Translations under genes and position numbers: made by a program | Notes under the pieces: generated by a model | The model's input: only the letters and a program-made list of their open reading frames with translations | Told to the model about the DNA's origin: nothing | The model's database searches: none | Assembly: GCA_017456685.1 (NCBI GenBank) | Contig: JAFTIV010000168.1 | Coordinates: forward strand, 1 to 8,536 | Length of the DNA stretch: 8,536 nucleotides | Direction of reading: 5' to 3' | From: Clostridia bacterium | GTDB lineage: Bacteria > Bacillota > Clostridia > Oscillospirales > CAG-272 | Shown: positions 6,338 through 8,536 of the stretch, piece after piece | Numbering within the stretch: position 1 is the stretch's first letter | How the letters are laid out: every line of letters starts with the position of its first letter

Positions 6338-7056
6338 TTTCGTTTAAGACGGGGGCTTCCTCGAATTATATTAAGGGCTATTGTCAGGAATTTGGCGATA
6401 GCGAGGAATTTTTACGCACTGTGCTAAAATGCTCTAATGAGGTATTTGAGATATACGAGGACGGAGTATTTTGCGGTGGTGCTTGCGTGCTTGATGTTAG
6501 CATAGTAAACAATTACACGCTAAAGACAGGTGCGTATATTTATGGTGCGTTTATTTGCGAGAAAATGCGAGGCAAGGGGCTATTTAGACAGCTCTGTGCG
6601 CATATTCACGAGCATTATGTGCAGGAATTTTACGATTTTATTTTAACTATTCCTGCAAGTGAGGACCTATTCCCTCTTTATGAGCGTTTGGGCTTCTCTA
6701 TGCCCGTTTATGGAAGTGTATCTATGACACCCCGAATTCTAAGGCCTAAGCTTCCTGCGGACATAAAATTCCGCGAATTTGACGGCAACTACAACGATTT
6801 ATACCTTTTGCATATTAGCTCAAAAGAGGTTATCAAGGATTTTGACTTTTTTGTGGCAAGCTTGGATGATTTTGATATAAAATATATCTATCACGATGAC
6901 GAAAGAGGATATGCCATTTTTAGGAACGGAAGGCTCATTTTCGTATCTGCGAGCTTTGCTGAGCATATCGTTGAGAAAAAGGGGCTTATCTGCCCTATCA
7001 CAGACGACTTTTTTGTGCCCGATGGGCTTTTGTGTGATTTTTTATTTGAGGTTTAA
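6334..7056 (+). CDS. GNAT-family N-acetyltransferase with a C-terminal extension
   Basis: This 240-residue protein probably transfers an acetyl group from acetyl-CoA to an unknown amine. The N-terminal half (about 1-135) shows the GNAT pattern: a beta strand GAYIYGAFI (66-74), the pyrophosphate-binding loop EKMRGKGLFRQL (76-87), and a late PLYERLGF (114-121) typical of the last part of the fold. The C-terminal about 100 residues (IKFREFDGNYNDLYLLH onward) carry no motif I recognise; a degenerate second GNAT repeat is possible. The start is the TTG at 6334, overlapping the tmk stop by 4 bases; no ATG is available until the middle of the GNAT core. GAGG at 6320-6323 can serve as ribosome binding site. 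The substrate cannot be predicted from this context. Confidence 0.8.
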   Translation: MISFKTGASSNYIKGYCQEFGDSEEFLRTVLKCSNEVFEIYEDGVFCGGACVLDVSIVNNYTLKTGAYIYGAFICEKMRGKGLFRQLCAHIHEHYVQEFYDFILTIPASEDLFPLYERLGFSMPVYGSVSMTPRILRPKLPADIKFREFDGNYNDLYLLHISSKEVIKDFDFFVASLDDFDIKYIYHDDERGYAIFRNGRLIFVSASFAEHIVEKKGLICPITDDFFVPDGLLCDFLFEV

Positions 7057-7060
7057 TTTT

Positions 7061-7603
7061 ATGGTTTATATGTTTTTAGCAAATGGCTTTGAGGAAATCG
7101 AGGCTCTATACACGCTTGACCTTTTAAGGCGCGCAGGAATTGAGGTTAAAACTGTTGGTGTTAATGGAAAAACAGCCACTGGCTCGCACCAAATTCCTGT
7201 AATTTGCGACATAACAGAGAGCGAGGCATCGCTTGATGACGATTTTGATATGATTATTTTACCTGGTGGAATGCCAGGCTCAACAAACCTTGACAACAGC
7301 TCGGTTGTTGATAGCTTTATTACTAAGGCTAATAGTGAGGGCAAGATGATTTGTGCAATTTGCGCTGCGCCCTTTATTCTTGGCAAAAGAGGACTTTTAA
7401 GAGGAAAGCGCGCGACCTGCTTCCCTGGCTTTGAGGACCAGCTTCTCGGGGCTGAAATTGTTGATGCAGGCTGTGTGCGTGACGGAAGCATTATTACGGG
7501 TCGTGCTATGGGTGCGGCTCACGAATTTGCGCTTGAAATTCTCGGCGCCTTAGCAGGCAATGAGGTAGCGCAAGGAATGAAAAAGTCTATTTTACTTAAA
7601 TAA
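7061..7603 (+). CDS. DJ-1/PfpI family protein
   Basis: This 180-residue protein belongs to the DJ-1/ThiJ/PfpI superfamily. Bacterial members of this type (YajL-like) have been linked to oxidative-stress protection, chaperone and deglycase activity. The nucleophile elbow ICAICAAPFILG (97-108) holds the conserved reactive Cys101. The Glu that tunes it is E14 in GFEEIEALYTLDLLRRAG (9-26), and ILPGGMPG (66-73) is the family's strand-loop. The third residue of the human DJ-1 site, a His, corresponds to Phe121 (TCFPGF). The end has HEFALEILGALAG typical of the family. I start at ATG 7061, 4 bases after the preceding stop and 9 bases after GAGG; an upstream in-frame ATG would overlap the acetyltransferase gene by over 150 bases and add non-homologous sequence. 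The exact reaction is uncertain. Confidence 0.92.
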   Translation: MVYMFLANGFEEIEALYTLDLLRRAGIEVKTVGVNGKTATGSHQIPVICDITESEASLDDDFDMIILPGGMPGSTNLDNSSVVDSFITKANSEGKMICAICAAPFILGKRGLLRGKRATCFPGFEDQLLGAEIVDAGCVRDGSIITGRAMGAAHEFALEILGALAGNEVAQGMKKSILLK

Positions 7604-7614
7604 GGAGACCTTAT

Positions 7615-8217
7615 ATGTCTATCACACCTATTAAAAGAGCGAAGGATTTGATAAGAGCTGAATTTTCCGTCCGTCGCGATGCTCTTCCTGTAGATGAGCG
7701 CGCCCAAAGAAGCGCAAAAATTTGTAGCTATGCTGAGGGGCTTGTTAGCTTTAAGCACGCAGAGGTTGTGCTTTTATACGCGCCTATAAAATCCGAGATT
7801 GATGTTTTTCCACTTGCCTTCTCTGCCCTTGAAAAGGGAAAAAGAGTTGCTTTTCCAAAATGCAACAAGGAAAACAGAACTATGAAGTTTCACTTTATTA
7901 CCTCTATTGATGATTTTGAAATTGGCGCTTACGGCATAAGAGAGCCAAAGCCTGAGCTTCCTATTTATGAGCCTGAGAACGAGGCTGGCGTTGCTATTTG
8001 CTTTCTTCCTGGGCTTGCATTTGATGTATTTGGCTACCGTCTTGGCTACGGAAAGGGCTATTACGACAAGTTTCTTCATACCTATCGTGGAAGCACTATA
8101 GGAGTTACATACACCGAGCTTATCGCCCCTTCTCTTCCTAAGGGCAAGTTTGATATCCCTTGTAACATTATGCTAACCGAAAAGGGCGTTAAGCCTATCA
8201 AGCCAGAGCGCAAATAA
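7615..8217 (+). CDS. 5-formyltetrahydrofolate cyclo-ligase
   Basis: This enzyme (MTHFS, YgfA/YqgN family) converts 5-formyltetrahydrofolate plus ATP to 5,10-methenyltetrahydrofolate, returning a storage or inhibitory folate to the one-carbon pool. The 200-residue length is normal. Visible hallmarks are the basic N-terminal pattern K10..R14..R20-R21 (ATP/phosphate contacts), SEID (60-63) with a conserved Glu, and the signature PGLAFDVFGYRLGYGKGYYD (132-151). The C-terminal DIPCNIMLTEKGV (180-192) is also typical. The start has a strong AAGGAG ribosome binding site at 7602-7607, 7 bases upstream, and lies 11 bases after the DJ-1 gene. It is last in the operon. One-carbon folates feed thymidylate synthesis, so it has a metabolic link with tmk upstream. 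Confidence 0.95.
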   Translation: MSITPIKRAKDLIRAEFSVRRDALPVDERAQRSAKICSYAEGLVSFKHAEVVLLYAPIKSEIDVFPLAFSALEKGKRVAFPKCNKENRTMKFHFITSIDDFEIGAYGIREPKPELPIYEPENEAGVAICFLPGLAFDVFGYRLGYGKGYYDKFLHTYRGSTIGVTYTELIAPSLPKGKFDIPCNIMLTEKGVKPIKPERK

Positions 8218-8238
8218 ATTTAAAGGGGCGTCGCTGAT

Positions 8239-8336
8239 TGAAGTGAACCCCATTTAGTTCACAAAAAATAAAAAAGGTATAACGAAGTGAAGTGAACCCC
8301 ATTTAGTTCACAAAAAATAAAAAAGGTATAACGAAG
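8239..8336. repeat. Perfect 2 x 49-bp tandem repeat of an IS terminus
   Basis: Bases 8239-8287 and 8288-8336 are identical. Each unit begins TGAAGTGAACCCC and contains a 6-bp inverted repeat GTGAAC/GTTCAC (8243-8248 with 8257-8262, repeated 49 bases on) around an 8-base loop, followed by an A-rich tract. The TG start, the ACCCC block and the AGTT block nearby resemble terminal inverted repeats of IS3-family elements, and a transposase fragment lies next to it. The repeat match ends exactly after two units on both sides. Confidence 0.9.
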
Positions 8337-8370
8337 AACAGGAAGAGGAAATCACCTTTTCCTGTTTTTT
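8337..8370 (+). terminator. Intrinsic terminator of the ftsK operon, inside the IS end
   Basis: A 12-bp stem (8337-8348 with 8355-8366, one G-U wobble) encloses a 6-base loop and is followed by T residues, giving a six-T run at 8365-8370. It is the first good terminator after the cyclo-ligase gene and works only in the plus direction, because no T tract follows on the other strand. It lies within the IS3-family element and overlaps the last codons of the transposase fragment on the opposite strand. Confidence 0.8.
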
Positions 8371-8536
8371 AATCGAGTTGTATTGTAAAAAATCAGCCAA
8401 TCTTCAACAATCAGTAGAGATTGTTCAAAAGAAGTGATATAATTGCTGTACAAAGTTTCTTTTTTTAGTATGCTATGAAAGCTCTCCATTGGAGAGTCAT
8501 CTATGGGAGTACCCTTTCGGCTCATAGAAATAGATA
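8352..8536 (-). CDS. IS3-family transposase (OrfB, rve integrase core), C-terminal fragment
   Basis: Minus-strand translation into the stop codon at 8352-8354 gives 60 residues, with the 5' part outside the window. SMSRKGTPIDDSPMESFHSI (3-22) is the signature of IS3-type DDE transposases, and E17 in MESF is the third catalytic acid. LKKETLY (23-29) and VEDWLIFYNTTRLKN (43-57) match the usual tail. Family members normally continue past the YNxxR motif with about 15-20 residues ending in a form of LSPxxYR; here a stop follows soon after (KNRKR). Neither other frame restores that tail, so the C-terminus is either naturally short or lost by deletion, and activity is doubtful. The stop lies 64 bases inside the inner copy of the IS terminus. 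Confidence 0.85.
   Translation of the reverse strand, partial: SISMSRKGTPIDDSPMESFHSILKKETLYSNYITSFEQSLLIVEDWLIFYNTTRLKNRKR

Larger units (their letters stand above)
8239..8536 (-). mobile_element. IS3-family insertion sequence, transposase-3' end only, cut by window edge
   Basis: The element is recognised from a transposase OrfB fragment on the minus strand plus a terminus beginning TG with an ACCCC...AGTT pattern. Its outer boundary is either 8239 (if both 49-bp copies belong to it) or 8288 (if the first copy is a remnant or slippage product). It lies 21 bases after the stop codon of the cyclo-ligase gene and faces the operon. The other end, the OrfA part and any target-site duplication are outside the window. 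IS150-like subgroup is likely but not certain. Confidence 0.8.

Noticed and set aside
6896..7060. N-terminal extension of the DJ-1 gene to an in-frame ATG at 6896
   Set aside because: It would overlap the acetyltransferase gene by about 160 bases, adds no family homology, and ATG 7061 has a properly spaced GAGG.
8243..8262. Hairpin GTGAAC/GTTCAC in each 49-bp unit as a terminator
   Set aside because: The stem is only 6 bp and is followed by A residues on the plus strand; it fits an IS end better than a terminator.
8239..8336. CRISPR array
   Set aside because: There are only two units, directly abutting with no spacer, and they lie at an IS end beside a transposase fragment.
8406..8425. 7-bp perfect inverted repeat AACAATC/GATTGTT
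   Set aside because: It lies within the transposase coding region, has no T tract and is AT-rich; chance or local codon effects explain it.
8435..8450. TATAAT on the plus strand near the right edge
   Set aside because: There is no acceptable -35 box at 16-18 bases upstream and no plus-strand gene follows within the window.
8482..8496. CTCTCC/GGAGAG hairpin with a 3-base loop
   Set aside because: It encodes the conserved D-S-P-M-E-S region of the transposase on the minus strand, so protein constraint explains it.

Overview
The window looks like a chromosomal segment of a low-to-moderate GC member of the Bacillota, most likely class Clostridia. The basis is AGGAGG-like ribosome binding sites, sigma-A type promoters with extended -10 boxes, and protein sequences of Firmicutes type for S15, PNPase, FtsK and the half-size TauE/SafE proteins. 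I cannot fix a genus from sequence reading alone.

Left part, minus strand (1-2701). Four genes read right to left. Two half-length TauE/SafE membrane proteins overlap by ATGA. They are followed, with no visible terminator, by a strong promoter and then rpsO (ribosomal protein S15) and pnp (polynucleotide phosphorylase; its 3' end lies outside the window). This stretch is rich in RNA-level control signals. The rpsO leader can pair with its own Shine-Dalgarno sequence. A terminator-like hairpin separates rpsO from pnp. The pnp leader can fold into a long imperfect hairpin, which recalls the RNase III/PNPase autoregulation known from E. coli.

Divergent region (2702-2888). This is a very AT-rich intergenic stretch with an extended -10 promoter pointing right and weaker -10-like boxes pointing left on the other strand.

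Right part, plus strand (2889-8217). A tight five-gene operon encodes the FtsK/SpoIIIE DNA translocase, a thymidylate kinase (dTTP synthesis), a two-part GNAT acetyltransferase, a DJ-1/PfpI protein and 5-formyltetrahydrofolate cyclo-ligase. Genes overlap or lie within 11 bp of each other. Thymidylate kinase and the cyclo-ligase both touch thymidylate/one-carbon folate metabolism, while FtsK acts in chromosome segregation; the last two or three genes look like housekeeping and repair passengers.

Right edge (8239-8536). This is the end of an IS3-family insertion sequence, oriented on the minus strand against the operon. Its transposase fragment carries the catalytic Glu of the DDE triad but has an unusually short C-terminus. 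The IS terminus is present twice as a perfect 49-bp tandem repeat. A 12-bp hairpin with a T tract inside the IS end is the only apparent terminator for the ftsK operon.

I found no CRISPR array, tRNA, rRNA or clear novel defence system. The most interesting material is the regulatory RNA structure around rpsO/pnp and the duplicated IS terminus that provides the operon's terminator.
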